A DNA stretch of 64,000 nucleotides from Oceanospirillales bacterium (GTDB lineage Bacteria > Pseudomonadota > Gammaproteobacteria > Pseudomonadales > Endozoicomonadaceae): positions 171,488 to 235,487 of the forward strand of contig SIHQ01000004.1 of the NCBI GenBank assembly GCA_004762125.1, given 5' to 3'. The notes under the pieces were generated by a model. The model was not told where the DNA came from. It saw only the letters and a program-made list of their open reading frames with translations, and did no database searches. Below are positions 9,744 through 19,162 of this stretch, one piece after another. Every line of letters begins with the position of its first letter. Position 1 is the stretch's first letter. The position numbers were made by a program, and so were the translations under genes.

Positions 9744-9954
9744 CTATTTAAAACTCTCTGCCTTTCCAGGGCGAATAACAATTCTGTTGAATGACCATAT
9801 CAGAGTCTTCACTTAAGCGCAGGCTGATTACAAATCAACCCTGTAAAAAGCCCCATATTTACAGGACTTTCCATTCATATTTGGGTATGATCCGAATCTA
9901 AATCGCAGTTACCATAAAGTCACACAAGTTAACAAACCAAAGAGCTACCCAGAA

Positions 9955-11220
9955 ATGTCAGTCAAGCATGCCTTTTATGCTCAGTCCGGGGGTGTCACAC
10001 CTGTTATCAACACCAGCGCCTGCGCTGTTATTGAAACAGCCCGCCGTTATCCGGACAAGATAGGAAAGATCTACGCCGGTCACAACGGCATTCTGGGAGC
10101 ATTAAGGGAAGAGCTGATTGATACCAGCCAAGAATCCTATGAAACCATTGGCGCTCTCCACAGAACACCTGGTGGCGCTTTTGGCTCCTGCCGTTACAAA
10201 CTTAAATCTTTTGAAGAAAGCAGAGCTGAATACGAACGCTTGATCGAGGTTTTTCAGGCCCACAATATTGGCTACTTCTTCTATAACGGTGGTAACGACT
10301 CCATGGATACCGCTTTGAAGGTATCCAAACTCAGTGAAAAACTGGGCTACCCCATCACCTGCATCGGTATTCCCAAAACCATCGATAATGATCTTGCTGT
10401 AACGGACAACTGTCCAGGCTTTGGCTCTGCAGCAAAATATCTGGCCGTTTCTACCAAGGAAGCCAGCCACGACATTGCTTCTATGTGCGATACCTCCACC
10501 AAGGTATTTGTCGTAGAGGTCATGGGTCGTCACGCCGGTTGGTTAGCTGCATCGGCAGGTTTGGCTGCCCGTCAGGCTGGTGACCCTCCTCATATCATCA
10601 TCTTTCCAGAAAAGCCGCTGAACAAAGAAAAATTCCTCGCCAAAGTAAAGAAGACCGTCGACAGCGAAGGTTATTGCGTAATCATCGCCTCCGAAGGCGC
10701 CAAGTATGAGAATGGTACTTTTGTATCTGCCTCTTCAACGGTTGTTGACTCCTTCGGCCACCAGCAGTTAGGTGGTGTAGCACCTGCACTCTGCACCATG
10801 ATCAAACGCGAACACGGTTATAAGTATCACTATGCCGTTCCGGATTACCTTCAGCGCTCTGCTCGCCATGTAGCATCAAGGGTTGACGTTGAACAAGCTT
10901 ATGCTGTTGGCAAGGCTGCTGTCGAGATGGCAGTAACTGGAAGGAATGCGGTAATGCCAGGTATTATTCGTGAATCCAATGCACCCTATCGTTGGTCCAT
11001 TGGTGAAGTTGCTCTGGAAAATGTAGCTAACTACGAGAAGAAAATGCCATTGGACTTTATCGATGATGAAGGCTTTGGCATCACCCTGACCTGCCGCGAA
11101 TACCTCGAACCTTTGATTGAAGGTGAGGACTATCCACCTTATTTAAACGGTCTGCCAAGATTCGCAAAGCTGAGAAAGGTAATGGTAGAAAAGAAATTGA
11201 ATACTACGTTTGAAATCTAA
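9955..11220 (+). CDS. pfp: 6-phosphofructokinase, pyrophosphate-dependent type
   Basis: A 421-residue phosphofructokinase-family enzyme acting on fructose 6-phosphate in glycolysis/gluconeogenesis. The phosphate-donor loop reads YNGGNDSMDTA, with Asn where ATP-dependent enzymes have GGDGS and pyrophosphate enzymes usually GGDDS. The catalytic block is GIPKTIDNDLAVTDNCPGFGSAAKY, whose PKTIDND lysine is typical of PPi-dependent enzymes. VMGRHAGWLAA and the sugar-binding region follow. PPi dependence is inferred from these motifs. A bidirectional terminator lies just downstream. Confidence 0.88.
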   Translation: MSVKHAFYAQSGGVTPVINTSACAVIETARRYPDKIGKIYAGHNGILGALREELIDTSQESYETIGALHRTPGGAFGSCRYKLKSFEESRAEYERLIEVFQAHNIGYFFYNGGNDSMDTALKVSKLSEKLGYPITCIGIPKTIDNDLAVTDNCPGFGSAAKYLAVSTKEASHDIASMCDTSTKVFVVEVMGRHAGWLAASAGLAARQAGDPPHIIIFPEKPLNKEKFLAKVKKTVDSEGYCVIIASEGAKYENGTFVSASSTVVDSFGHQQLGGVAPALCTMIKREHGYKYHYAVPDYLQRSARHVASRVDVEQAYAVGKAAVEMAVTGRNAVMPGIIRESNAPYRWSIGEVALENVANYEKKMPLDFIDDEGFGITLTCREYLEPLIEGEDYPPYLNGLPRFAKLRKVMVEKKLNTTFEI

Positions 11221-11239
11221 GGTTACTAAAGTCTAAAAG

Positions 11240-11260
11240 GTGGGCTGATACTCAGCCCAC
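11240..11260. terminator. Bidirectional terminator hairpin
   Basis: A perfect 9-bp stem, GTGGGCTGA/TCAGCCCAC (11240-11248 and 11252-11260, loop TAC), lies between convergent genes. On the minus strand it is followed by CTTTTAG, so it serves the minus-strand gene best; on the plus strand it may end pfp. Confidence 0.7.
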
Positions 11261-11269
11261 TGACCTCAT

Positions 11270-11530
11270 TCAATACTGAAGTCGATCCTGCTCACCAATC
11301 ATTTCATCGTAAACAATAGGCATTATCAACTCCATATTGGCAGACAATTTCTTGCCAAGATGCTCTCTTGCCTGAAATATACTATGGAACTGCATCGGCT
11401 TTTTACCGGATTGATCAGTCAGCCAGGCCCCACCACTAATTCTACAGAGATAGATATCCCCTTCTGTTGAAACCAGCTCTAGCGGAGCTGGATGATCACG
11501 AAACTTTCGATGTAATTCTTTCAGGTTCAT
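11270..11530 (-). CDS. Small DUF6482-like protein
   Basis: An 86-residue soluble protein starting MNLKELHRKF. The start at 11530 is chosen because GGAGGAAGT lies directly upstream; a longer frame from 11584 has no such site. The pattern LVSTEGDIYLCRI followed by FHSIFQAREHLGKKL resembles the DUF6482 family of pseudomonads and relatives, whose function is unknown. The assignment is from pattern memory only. It lies between pfp and a small membrane protein gene on the same strand as the latter. Confidence 0.6.
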   Translation of the reverse strand: MNLKELHRKFRDHPAPLELVSTEGDIYLCRISGGAWLTDQSGKKPMQFHSIFQAREHLGKKLSANMELIMPIVYDEMIGEQDRLQY

Positions 11531-11596
11531 ACTTCCTCCATGAAATACAAATACAGCTCTCTTGAAATCAAAAGACGTAACCACTCCGATTCACAG

Positions 11597-12139
11597 TTAA
11601 AAATGCTTTCTCAGCATTAACTGACCAGCAAATGGATTAACAACAGTACTGGATCGACCTGCGGGTACGACTGAAGGCATTTCCTTGACCAGCACTTTAT
11701 TGAGAATCTGTTCATGCTCTGCGTCTAGGTCAATAATCACCAAGGCTCCACCCTGCTCAAGGTGATTATGAAATGGCTGCAAACGATAATTGTCACTGGA
11801 ACTACCAATCAACCCACCAAGCCAGGTTGAATATCCCAACACAATCAAACTAGCAAACAGTGTAATCATTGAAGCGACGGGGTGACCATCAAGGTACTCA
11901 TAGACTGCAAAACCTGTCATTGCCGACAGAACAATACCTATTAAAAAGCCTCTTTCACTGGAATGTACAGTGTCAAACTCTTCTAGGAAGCTAAGGTCGT
12001 TGAGGTGTTTCTGCTGGGTACTCAAATGATCTTTGTGAGCTATGTGGATATGCTTGTGAGCAATATCCGCTGACTCAACCACATCATTAAACTTTTGAGC
12101 AGCTTTTAGATCAGGTAATTTATAGAGAAGCTGTATCAT
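11597..12139 (-). CDS. Hypothetical inner-membrane protein, 180 residues
   Basis: Starts MIQLLYKLPDLKAAQ; the ATG at 12139 is preceded by AAAGGAGTC at a good distance, better than the upstream ATG at 12202. The N-terminal 75 residues are soluble and histidine-rich (HKHIHIAHKDH). Two transmembrane segments follow at about residues 68-85 and 93-115, and the C-terminal part is soluble (LVIIDLDAEHEQ). The arrangement of a soluble regulatory-looking N-terminus, a membrane hairpin and a soluble end resembles small stress-associated membrane proteins of gammaproteobacteria, but I cannot name the family. Confidence 0.55.
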   Translation of the reverse strand: MIQLLYKLPDLKAAQKFNDVVESADIAHKHIHIAHKDHLSTQQKHLNDLSFLEEFDTVHSSERGFLIGIVLSAMTGFAVYEYLDGHPVASMITLFASLIVLGYSTWLGGLIGSSSDNYRLQPFHNHLEQGGALVIIDLDAEHEQILNKVLVKEMPSVVPAGRSSTVVNPFAGQLMLRKHF

Positions 12140-12268
12140 CCGGAAGACTCCTTTCATCCGTTTGATGCTGATTTCGGAATCAGCAAAGAGTCCCGTGTGC
12201 AATGACTGACGTTACAGCACAGAACTTTCAGGAATAAGAGGATAGATTTATATCTTCAATCGCAATTT

Positions 12269-15200
12269 TTAACCCTGCGTTCCCTTAATATCTGAATATA
12301 GACGATAGTTATTCTTTCCATCTTTTTTAACCTGATACATGGCCACATCAGCAGCCTTTAACAGCTGGTCGGCTTCCAGCCCTACATCGTCTGTCGTTGC
12401 GACACCGATACTAACACCGACATAGTTCTGTCTGTCCGACAATTCATGAGGAGGAGCCATTGATTTCAGTATCTTTTCAGCTACGAGCCTGGTATCGCTA
12501 GCATCTGCAATATCATCAAGAATGACAGCAAACTCATCTCCACCGAGACGGGCCACTAAATCTCCCTGCCTAACCACTTCTTTCAGTCGACCAGCGACAC
12601 TTTTTAATAACTCATCGCCAACATCATGCCCAAGAGTGTCATTCACCTCCTTGAAACCATCCAGATCGAGAAAGAGAATACCGGTGCACTTCGAGCGTCT
12701 CTTGCTTCTTCCAAGAGATGCATCAAGGTATTCTTGAAAGAGTGCTCTGTTCGCCAACCCCGTCAGCTCATCATAACGAGCCATACGGTTGAGTTTTTGT
12801 TCACTCTGCTTTCGTTCGGTAATATTCTGAAAAAGCAGTACAGCACCTTCAACCTGCCCGGCTTCATCCAGAACAGGAGTTAGACTGTATTCAGCAGGAA
12901 AGAAGTTCTCATTACATGTCCAAAGCCTATGATCATCTGTCGAGTATTTCTCTCCTCGATCAAAACAGATCTTTCTCATAGCTGAGTCAGACCAACTCTG
13001 ATCACTGTTATTGTCACCGAATACAAATGGTTGAATTTTTTTCCCTGTTAAATGCTGCCCACCCGCTTCAAGCAACTCCTTTGCTAATGGATTGGCAAAA
13101 CTGATTACACCATTTTCATCAAGACCCAAGATCCCCTCTCCTGCACTGTCCAGCAAATGTCTGTTCTTTCTACTGGAAGCTTTTAGTTTTTTCGTCATTT
13201 GCTCCAACTGCAGACGCTGGCGCTCCAGTTCCACAAACACCTTAACTTTACCTTTCAAGATTTCCGGATCTAAAGGCTTGGAGAGATAGTCCACGGCACC
13301 CGCTTCATAACCTTTTTTGACGTAGAACTTATCTCTATGCAGTGCAGTTACGAATATAATCGGGACATGGGCAGTTGCTGGCTTGCCATGAATAATTGAT
13401 GCCGCTTCAAATCCATCCATTTCTGGCATCTGAACATCCATTAGGATCACAGAAAAACGTTGTTTTGAAGCATGTGATACAGCCTCTTCACCGCTGCTTG
13501 CCTTCCAAACATCCGCATTAAACTCAGTCAGCAATTTATCCATAACCAGCAGATTCTCAGGCCGGTCATCAACAATCAGTATTTTTATAGCTGAATCCGA
13601 CGAACTTTCGGAACCGACTTCCAGTTGAATCTCCGTTTTTTCCTGTTTTTTTTCTATCTCTATAATCTCAGGTTGCTGCCAGAGATCTGCAGTCATTGGA
13701 ATTCGAAGAATGTCAGAGCTTAATTCCAAAGCATTCCCTGCTCCGGTCTTTTCCAACTCTACATTTCCTGATGGGCCAGCTGCCGGCAGCAATAAGCGGA
13801 AGCTGGAGCCTTGAGCCGACTCACTATCCAATTCAATCTGGCCTTCTAATAAGCCAGCTAATTCTCTGGAAATAGCTAAACCCAGACCTGTTCCACCATA
13901 TTTCCTGCTAGTTGAACCATCTGCCTGCTGGAAGGCTTCAAATATCACTTCTCTCTTTTCAGGAGGAATACCAATTCCCGTATCGGTAACCGTGAATGCG
14001 ATGTAATCCTGGTGCCCCTGTCCTAACTCACGACTTTCATTAGTCACTGAAAGCCTGACTGAACCTGATTGAGTAAATTTAAAGGCATTGGATAAAAAGT
14101 TTTTTATTACCTGCTGCAGTCTTTGAGAATCTGAAATCAGTGTCGCACTCACCTGTTGGCTAATATCAGAAACCAATGACAAGCCTTTCTGTTCCGCTTG
14201 TGGTTTAAACAAATTAATCAGGTTCTGGCACAACTCCTTGATATGAATTAATCCGAATTCAACCGACATCTTTCCTGCCTCTACTTTGGAAAGATCAAGA
14301 ATGTCATTAATCAAATTAAGCAACTCTTCACTGCCATGATGAATCACTTGGATAAATTCAAGTTGATCATCAGTTAGATTTCCTTCGGGATTATCTTTGA
14401 GCATCTGCGCCAGAATAATCATTGAATTCAGAGGTGTACGCAGCTCATGGGAAATATTAGCCAGAAATTCTGATTTATAGCTGCTCGCTTTTTCGAGCTC
14501 AACTGCTTTTTCTTTTAGCTTTCCACTGGATTCTTCGATCTCGGTATTTTTATGTTCTATTTCTTCTTTCCTGAAAAGCAATTGCTCACTTTTTTCAGCC
14601 AGTACAGAGTATGAATCCTGAAGCTCTTTGTTCGCTTTCTTCAGATCGGACTGCTGCGTCCGCAACTGCTCTGTCATTTCATGTACAGATTTGCTTAACC
14701 AGCCAATTTCATTGTCATTTTCAATAATTGCTGATGCTTTATAATCACCGGAGGCCACTCTATTAACTGATTTAGTCACTTTTATTATGGGTTTCACCAG
14801 CCACCTTGAAACCATGATACTTAGTACCAAAACCACTATGACAATGATGGCCGAAAGAAAGAGAATTCTATTTCGAAAATGATGGATATTGCTGAAAGCT
14901 TTTGCTTTGGGAATCTCTGAAACCAATGCCAGCTCAGTGCCGGCAATTTCAATCGGATGATAAGTCCCCAAAACCAACTGATCATTGGTATTCAGATAAC
15001 TTTTGATATGGCTCCGATTGTAACTATCCATCAATGCATAATTAGGATCTGCATCAAACTGACTATAGTGATCGTCAAATTCAGTATCATTATCAAGATG
15101 ACTCAGCCATTCTTCAACCAAATCACCTTCCAGCCGTTTTTTCATTAACTGTTGATGATCAAAGCCTGTCCCATATCGAATTTTCCGATCTCGGCCCAAA

Positions 15201-15928
15201 AGGTAAGATTTAATATCTTTGCCGCCACTGCTGAGATCATCAAAAAAACCTTGTACCGCTAACGCAGACAACTGCGCGGCTAATAGGCCTTGTACTATCC
15301 CCTTTTCATCCTGTAGGGGTAAAACAAAGAAGCTGACTTTTTCTTTACCTGTAAACGGATAGTCACTCACATCTGCGTAGGCTGGCATTCCTTGTTCAAT
15401 TGATTTTTTGGCTGTATGAGCAAATGCAGTATCTGCAAGATCATCCATAAACAGGTTTAGTCCCACCTCACCATAAGCCTTGGCGCTATAAAAGATATAC
15501 CCGTCATCATCCAGCAGTAAAAGGTTAGAGAAATCATGAACGCGAATGAAACTGATGAATTCATTGGAATAGTCATCAACTAGCTGCTGATAAGCACCTG
15601 ACTCGACAAAAGCCTGTTTATTAAACGAAGAGCGTTGAGATTGCTCCTTGGCCTGATGAATAAAAGAGCTGGCAACATCGGCTTTGTCATACAAACTGAG
15701 AACCAACTGATCAAAATGACCGTTGATCTGTTGACTGAGCAACTCATTAATCGTGGTTAACTGCTCATAACGTGAAGCTTCAATGGCTTCCCGGCCTTCA
15801 TGATACTCATTCAAACCAATGACAATAACCGGACCGAGGGACAGTACAAGGAACCAAAGTGACAATGTGGTCGCCAGACCACCAAGAATTCTTCCGGACT
15901 GGGATTTTGAATACTTACCTGAAGACAT
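12269..15928 (-). CDS. Hybrid sensor histidine kinase with REC, PAS and GGDEF domains
   Basis: A 1219-residue inner-membrane signalling protein. Order: TM1 (about 18-40); a periplasmic sensor of double-Cache type (about 45-350); TM2 (about 354-375); HAMP (about 376-430); a coiled coil (about 425-485); a HisKA box with ISHELRTPLNS and phosphorylatable His494; an HATPase with DTGIGIPP and GGTGLGLAIS near 650-690; a receiver with ILIVDDRPEN and phosphate-accepting Asp831; a PAS domain (about 925-1040); and GGDEF with the intact catalytic motif GGDEF at 1129-1133. It should autophosphorylate, relay to its own receiver and control cyclic-di-GMP synthesis. No EAL domain is present. A terminator-like hairpin lies about 20 bases upstream of the start. 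Confidence 0.9.
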   Translation of the reverse strand: MSSGKYSKSQSGRILGGLATTLSLWFLVLSLGPVIVIGLNEYHEGREAIEASRYEQLTTINELLSQQINGHFDQLVLSLYDKADVASSFIHQAKEQSQRSSFNKQAFVESGAYQQLVDDYSNEFISFIRVHDFSNLLLLDDDGYIFYSAKAYGEVGLNLFMDDLADTAFAHTAKKSIEQGMPAYADVSDYPFTGKEKVSFFVLPLQDEKGIVQGLLAAQLSALAVQGFFDDLSSGGKDIKSYLLGRDRKIRYGTGFDHQQLMKKRLEGDLVEEWLSHLDNDTEFDDHYSQFDADPNYALMDSYNRSHIKSYLNTNDQLVLGTYHPIEIAGTELALVSEIPKAKAFSNIHHFRNRILFLSAIIVIVVLVLSIMVSRWLVKPIIKVTKSVNRVASGDYKASAIIENDNEIGWLSKSVHEMTEQLRTQQSDLKKANKELQDSYSVLAEKSEQLLFRKEEIEHKNTEIEESSGKLKEKAVELEKASSYKSEFLANISHELRTPLNSMIILAQMLKDNPEGNLTDDQLEFIQVIHHGSEELLNLINDILDLSKVEAGKMSVEFGLIHIKELCQNLINLFKPQAEQKGLSLVSDISQQVSATLISDSQRLQQVIKNFLSNAFKFTQSGSVRLSVTNESRELGQGHQDYIAFTVTDTGIGIPPEKREVIFEAFQQADGSTSRKYGGTGLGLAISRELAGLLEGQIELDSESAQGSSFRLLLPAAGPSGNVELEKTGAGNALELSSDILRIPMTADLWQQPEIIEIEKKQEKTEIQLEVGSESSSDSAIKILIVDDRPENLLVMDKLLTEFNADVWKASSGEEAVSHASKQRFSVILMDVQMPEMDGFEAASIIHGKPATAHVPIIFVTALHRDKFYVKKGYEAGAVDYLSKPLDPEILKGKVKVFVELERQRLQLEQMTKKLKASSRKNRHLLDSAGEGILGLDENGVISFANPLAKELLEAGGQHLTGKKIQPFVFGDNNSDQSWSDSAMRKICFDRGEKYSTDDHRLWTCNENFFPAEYSLTPVLDEAGQVEGAVLLFQNITERKQSEQKLNRMARYDELTGLANRALFQEYLDASLGRSKRRSKCTGILFLDLDGFKEVNDTLGHDVGDELLKSVAGRLKEVVRQGDLVARLGGDEFAVILDDIADASDTRLVAEKILKSMAPPHELSDRQNYVGVSIGVATTDDVGLEADQLLKAADVAMYQVKKDGKNNYRLYSDIKGTQG

Positions 15929-15948
15929 GCCGGCCTATCCTATTAAAA

Positions 15949-15968
15949 ACCCGCCAAAAAAAGCGGGT
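15949..15968 (-). terminator. Terminator-like hairpin upstream of the sensor kinase
   Basis: ACCCGC at 15949-15954 pairs with GCGGGT at 15963-15968; read on the minus strand the stem is followed by TTTTTAAT. It probably ends transcripts coming from livF, or acts as an attenuator in the kinase leader. The remainder of the 15929-16239 gap shows no gene I can support. Confidence 0.6.
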
Positions 15969-16239
15969 ATCTAATAGTGCATCGCCAACAAGGCTGTTTT
16001 TTTTAGGTCACAGTCACTGCTTGTCCATATTAATGGATAGCCTTTACAAACCAGATCAATGCAGCTCCCACCGTATAAAAAGAACAGGCCAATAGAGCTA
16101 TCTCCCTGCCTGACAAACGATCATTTGACGTCTTCACAAACAATATTCCTCTACATCAGGCTCAGGCTTCCTGCCTTCGCCTTTTAAATCCATTAAACCC
16201 GAGGCGGTACGATGACGAATCCTTTAAAAGAGGGAGGCA

Positions 16240-16959
16240 TCAAGCTCCCAGATAGGCTTTTCGAACAGCCTCATCTGCCAGCAGAGCATCACCCGTTCCC
16301 TTCAAAACAATATGACCGTTTTCAATAACATAACCCCGGTCAGCCAGTTTCAAAGCCTGGTTAGCATTCTGTTCTACCAAAAAGATTGTCATACCCTCTT
16401 CTCGAAGGCGCTCGATTATTCCGAAAATCTGTTGGATAACAATAGGGGCAAGTCCTAGCGAAGGTTCGTCAAGCAACAAAAGTTTGGGGCTGCTCATCAA
16501 TGCTCGACCAATAGCCAACATCTGCTGTTCACCGCCAGACATAGTACCACTGCGCTGATTGAGCCGCTCCTTCAAACGAGGGAATAACTCCAGCACATGT
16601 TCGTAGTTCTTTTGAAAAGCTTCCCCTTCAACAAAGAAGCCGCCCATAGTCAGGTTCTCTTCCACTGTCAGCCGGGAGAACACTCTTCGTCCTTCAGGAA
16701 CAACAGCAATACCGGACCGCATAATTTCAGCAGTATGACTCTGGGTAATATCCTTTCCCTTATAATGAATTTCGCCCGAGTGTGCTCTTGGCTCACCACA
16801 GATCGTCATAAGCAAAGAAGACTTGCCTGCACCATTGGCACCGATCAAGGTAACGATTTCACCTTCCGAGATATCCACACTGACAGAATCCAGAGCCTGA
16901 ATTTTGCCATAAAAAGTAGATACCCGATCAACGCTGAGTAACACATCAGTAGCCGACAT
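16240..16959 (-). CDS. livF: Branched-chain amino acid ABC transporter ATP-binding protein LivF
   Basis: A 239-residue ABC ATPase. Walker A GANGAGKSSLLMTI near residue 37, signature SGGEQQMLAIGRAL near residue 140, Walker B KLLLLDEPSLGLAP near residue 158 and the H-loop position as Q (FLVEQNANQAL) match LivF. It would energise uptake of leucine/isoleucine/valine or related amino acids together with LivG, LivH, LivM and LivK encoded further along. It is separated from livG by a gene on the opposite strand, unusual for this operon. A weak GGGAG/CTCCC hairpin overlaps its stop codon. Confidence 0.93.
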   Translation of the reverse strand: MSATDVLLSVDRVSTFYGKIQALDSVSVDISEGEIVTLIGANGAGKSSLLMTICGEPRAHSGEIHYKGKDITQSHTAEIMRSGIAVVPEGRRVFSRLTVEENLTMGGFFVEGEAFQKNYEHVLELFPRLKERLNQRSGTMSGGEQQMLAIGRALMSSPKLLLLDEPSLGLAPIVIQQIFGIIERLREEGMTIFLVEQNANQALKLADRGYVIENGHIVLKGTGDALLADEAVRKAYLGA

Positions 16960-17090
16960 AGTACAACTGTCCTTAATTCTTATCGTTATTGTTTATTTTA
17001 CAGAGCAAGAATACCAAAAAAGAGTTTTTTCAGCATCCAGCCAAAACCCATCTATATTGGATTGGACGATAAAAACAACAGGTTACTCTC

Positions 17091-18368
17091 ATGAACAGGG
17101 CTGTCTTAAGGAAAAGCATTTTTTCACTGGCTACTTTTCTCTGTTTTGTGATCTTGAGTAATGGCAATTGTGGATCGGCTTCACTGTCTGATTTCACAGC
17201 AGAACATCCTGATCATCAAATATCAAAATACGGTTATATGTTCTGTAGAAACTGCACACTCACCTCATCAAATGATCTGGATCAGAGTATATCCTTGGAA
17301 CCTCCCTCACCGATTAACGACCTTATGCGTTTCGAGCATGGGCTTAATACATACTCACCTGAATACAGCCATCATTCTTTTGAGATAAAAGGCTCTGGTT
17401 CAACAACGTTGGGGCTGTATATCAACTCTTTTGACAGCCTCGAAAACAAACTGGTTCGCCGTCTGGCCGGTTTTGATAGCATTGATTTGGCCATTCGACA
17501 TATACAGAACATTCACACCTACAGACAAAAACTGCACAACCTGGACATTGAAACAACCGACACTCAACTCGTCGCACTTAAGGCTGAGCAATTTTCCTTT
17601 CTTGATAGTTTTTCCCAACAGTCTGGCGTTGTTTATGCAATACAGCCTTATCTTAATAACTCCCAGTTAGCACATAAGGTTTTGGAAACAGCCGACGAAG
17701 AGACAAAAATACTGATATTTTCAAAACAAATGGAGATTGTGCTCAAGTTGCTTAAACATAACCAGCAACACCCAAAGGATCGTATTACGTTGGACACTGC
17801 TCTAAGTAACTGGGAGGTTTATTACCACGATAACACCCTGATTCTTAGGCTTAACGATCTCGCACAACCTCTCTATGAAATAAACGGTTCGCAACTTTAT
17901 GACTGGCATGACCAAGCCTCCTCCGTTATATGGGGATTGAGCGGTAGAACTCAATTCGAATTGAGAACCCAGTTTGAAAAAATAATGAAGCCAAGAGAGG
18001 CATTAACGGAATTACTGTGGGGGTACAAAGGACATAATAGTGCACCTGACAGCGAAGCTTATCCCTATCCTGAATGGGCCTTATCCAATGTGAATCAGCT
18101 GCTTAAATCCATGAATGAAGAGCCATTAAAAAGTGAAGAGGTGTTGAAGAAGTTTATTGATAACAATTACGCTCTGGCTTGCTTAAGATTAATCAAAGGC
18201 TTAACCAGTACAGTTCGTTATCTCGGTAGCTTTGTTGGGTTAACCCACTCGGTTCACATTCCCAAACCTGCGGATACCCGTGTCGATCTTTATGGCAACA
18301 GTCATGCTGGGCTTATGCAGTGCCTTGATAACTCAGACACTGCACCTGAAGGCTGGTATCAGAATTAA
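17091..18368 (+). CDS. Exported protein of unknown function with kinase-like motifs, inserted in the liv operon
   Basis: A 425-residue protein with an N-terminal signal peptide (about residues 1-30), followed by CRNC. I do not recognise a named family. The middle contains LDTALSNWEVY and, about 10 residues later, LRLNDLAQPLYEING, which imitates the catalytic D...N and the metal-binding D of kinase-like (aminoglycoside phosphotransferase/DUF6206-like) folds; the preceding HNQQHPKDRI fits this reading. An exported kinase-like protein would be unusual, so this is tentative. It lies on the strand opposite to the liv genes, its stop overlapping the livG stop by 4 bases, and it splits livG from livF. 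It may have been acquired by insertion. Confidence 0.55.
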   Translation: MNRAVLRKSIFSLATFLCFVILSNGNCGSASLSDFTAEHPDHQISKYGYMFCRNCTLTSSNDLDQSISLEPPSPINDLMRFEHGLNTYSPEYSHHSFEIKGSGSTTLGLYINSFDSLENKLVRRLAGFDSIDLAIRHIQNIHTYRQKLHNLDIETTDTQLVALKAEQFSFLDSFSQQSGVVYAIQPYLNNSQLAHKVLETADEETKILIFSKQMEIVLKLLKHNQQHPKDRITLDTALSNWEVYYHDNTLILRLNDLAQPLYEINGSQLYDWHDQASSVIWGLSGRTQFELRTQFEKIMKPREALTELLWGYKGHNSAPDSEAYPYPEWALSNVNQLLKSMNEEPLKSEEVLKKFIDNNYALACLRLIKGLTSTVRYLGSFVGLTHSVHIPKPADTRVDLYGNSHAGLMQCLDNSDTAPEGWYQN

Positions 18369-19132
18369 GATTCGCCTAAATAAGCCTTGATAACCTCAGG
18401 ATGGTTTCTCACTTCATCAGGTGTGCCTGAAGTCAGTGGGCGCCCCTGATTAATCACATAAATTCGATCAGAAATATCCATTACCAGTTTCATATCATGC
18501 TCAATCAAAAGCACTGTGACACCATGATCTCGACGCAAATCAGAGATAAGCTCATCCAACTCAGCTGTTTCATTGGGGTTCAAGCCTGCAGCTGGCTCAT
18601 CCAGCATTAACAACTCAGGATTTGTCACCATACAACGAGCAATCTCCAACCTGCGTTGCTGACCATAGGCCAGGTTACCCGCTTCACGATTGGCAAACTC
18701 AGTCAGCCCTACCTTTTCCAGCCAGAATTCAGCTTTTGCTATTGCTTCCGCTTCACTCTTTCGAAAATCAGGTGTTTTGAACAAACCCGCCAATAAACCT
18801 GTATTCAACTTGCGATGCTGAGCAACCAGAAGATTTTCTAGAGCTGTCATACCTTTAAAAAGTCGTACATTCTGAAAAGTACGAATAACGCCAAGACGGG
18901 CAATCTTAAAACCAGGCAACCCTTCAATAGACTGTCCCTTAAACCGAATATTTCCGCTGGTCGCTTTATAAAAGCCAGTAAGACAATTAAACACTGTCGT
19001 TTTACCTGCTCCATTAGGACCAATCATTGAAACGATTTCACCCGGCATTATTTTCAATGACATCTGGTCAACCGCCAGAAGGCCACCAAAACGCATAGTT
19101 AGGTCAGAAGCTTCTAATAGACACTCGCTCAT
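18365..19132 (-). CDS. livG: Branched-chain amino acid ABC transporter ATP-binding protein LivG
   Basis: A 255-residue ABC ATPase with Walker A GPNGAGKTTVFNCLTG near residue 37, the LivG-typical GVIRTFQNVRLFKGMT block near 83, signature AYGQQRRLEIAR near 155 and Walker B LLMLDEPAAGLNP near 173, with the H-loop in LLIEHDMKLVM. It pairs with LivF on the cytoplasmic face of the transporter. It follows livM by 30 bases. Confidence 0.95.
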   Translation of the reverse strand: MSECLLEASDLTMRFGGLLAVDQMSLKIMPGEIVSMIGPNGAGKTTVFNCLTGFYKATSGNIRFKGQSIEGLPGFKIARLGVIRTFQNVRLFKGMTALENLLVAQHRKLNTGLLAGLFKTPDFRKSEAEAIAKAEFWLEKVGLTEFANREAGNLAYGQQRRLEIARCMVTNPELLMLDEPAAGLNPNETAELDELISDLRRDHGVTVLLIEHDMKLVMDISDRIYVINQGRPLTSGTPDEVRNHPEVIKAYLGES

Positions 19133-19162
19133 AGTCGTACTCCATTTCTATCGCTCATGCTG

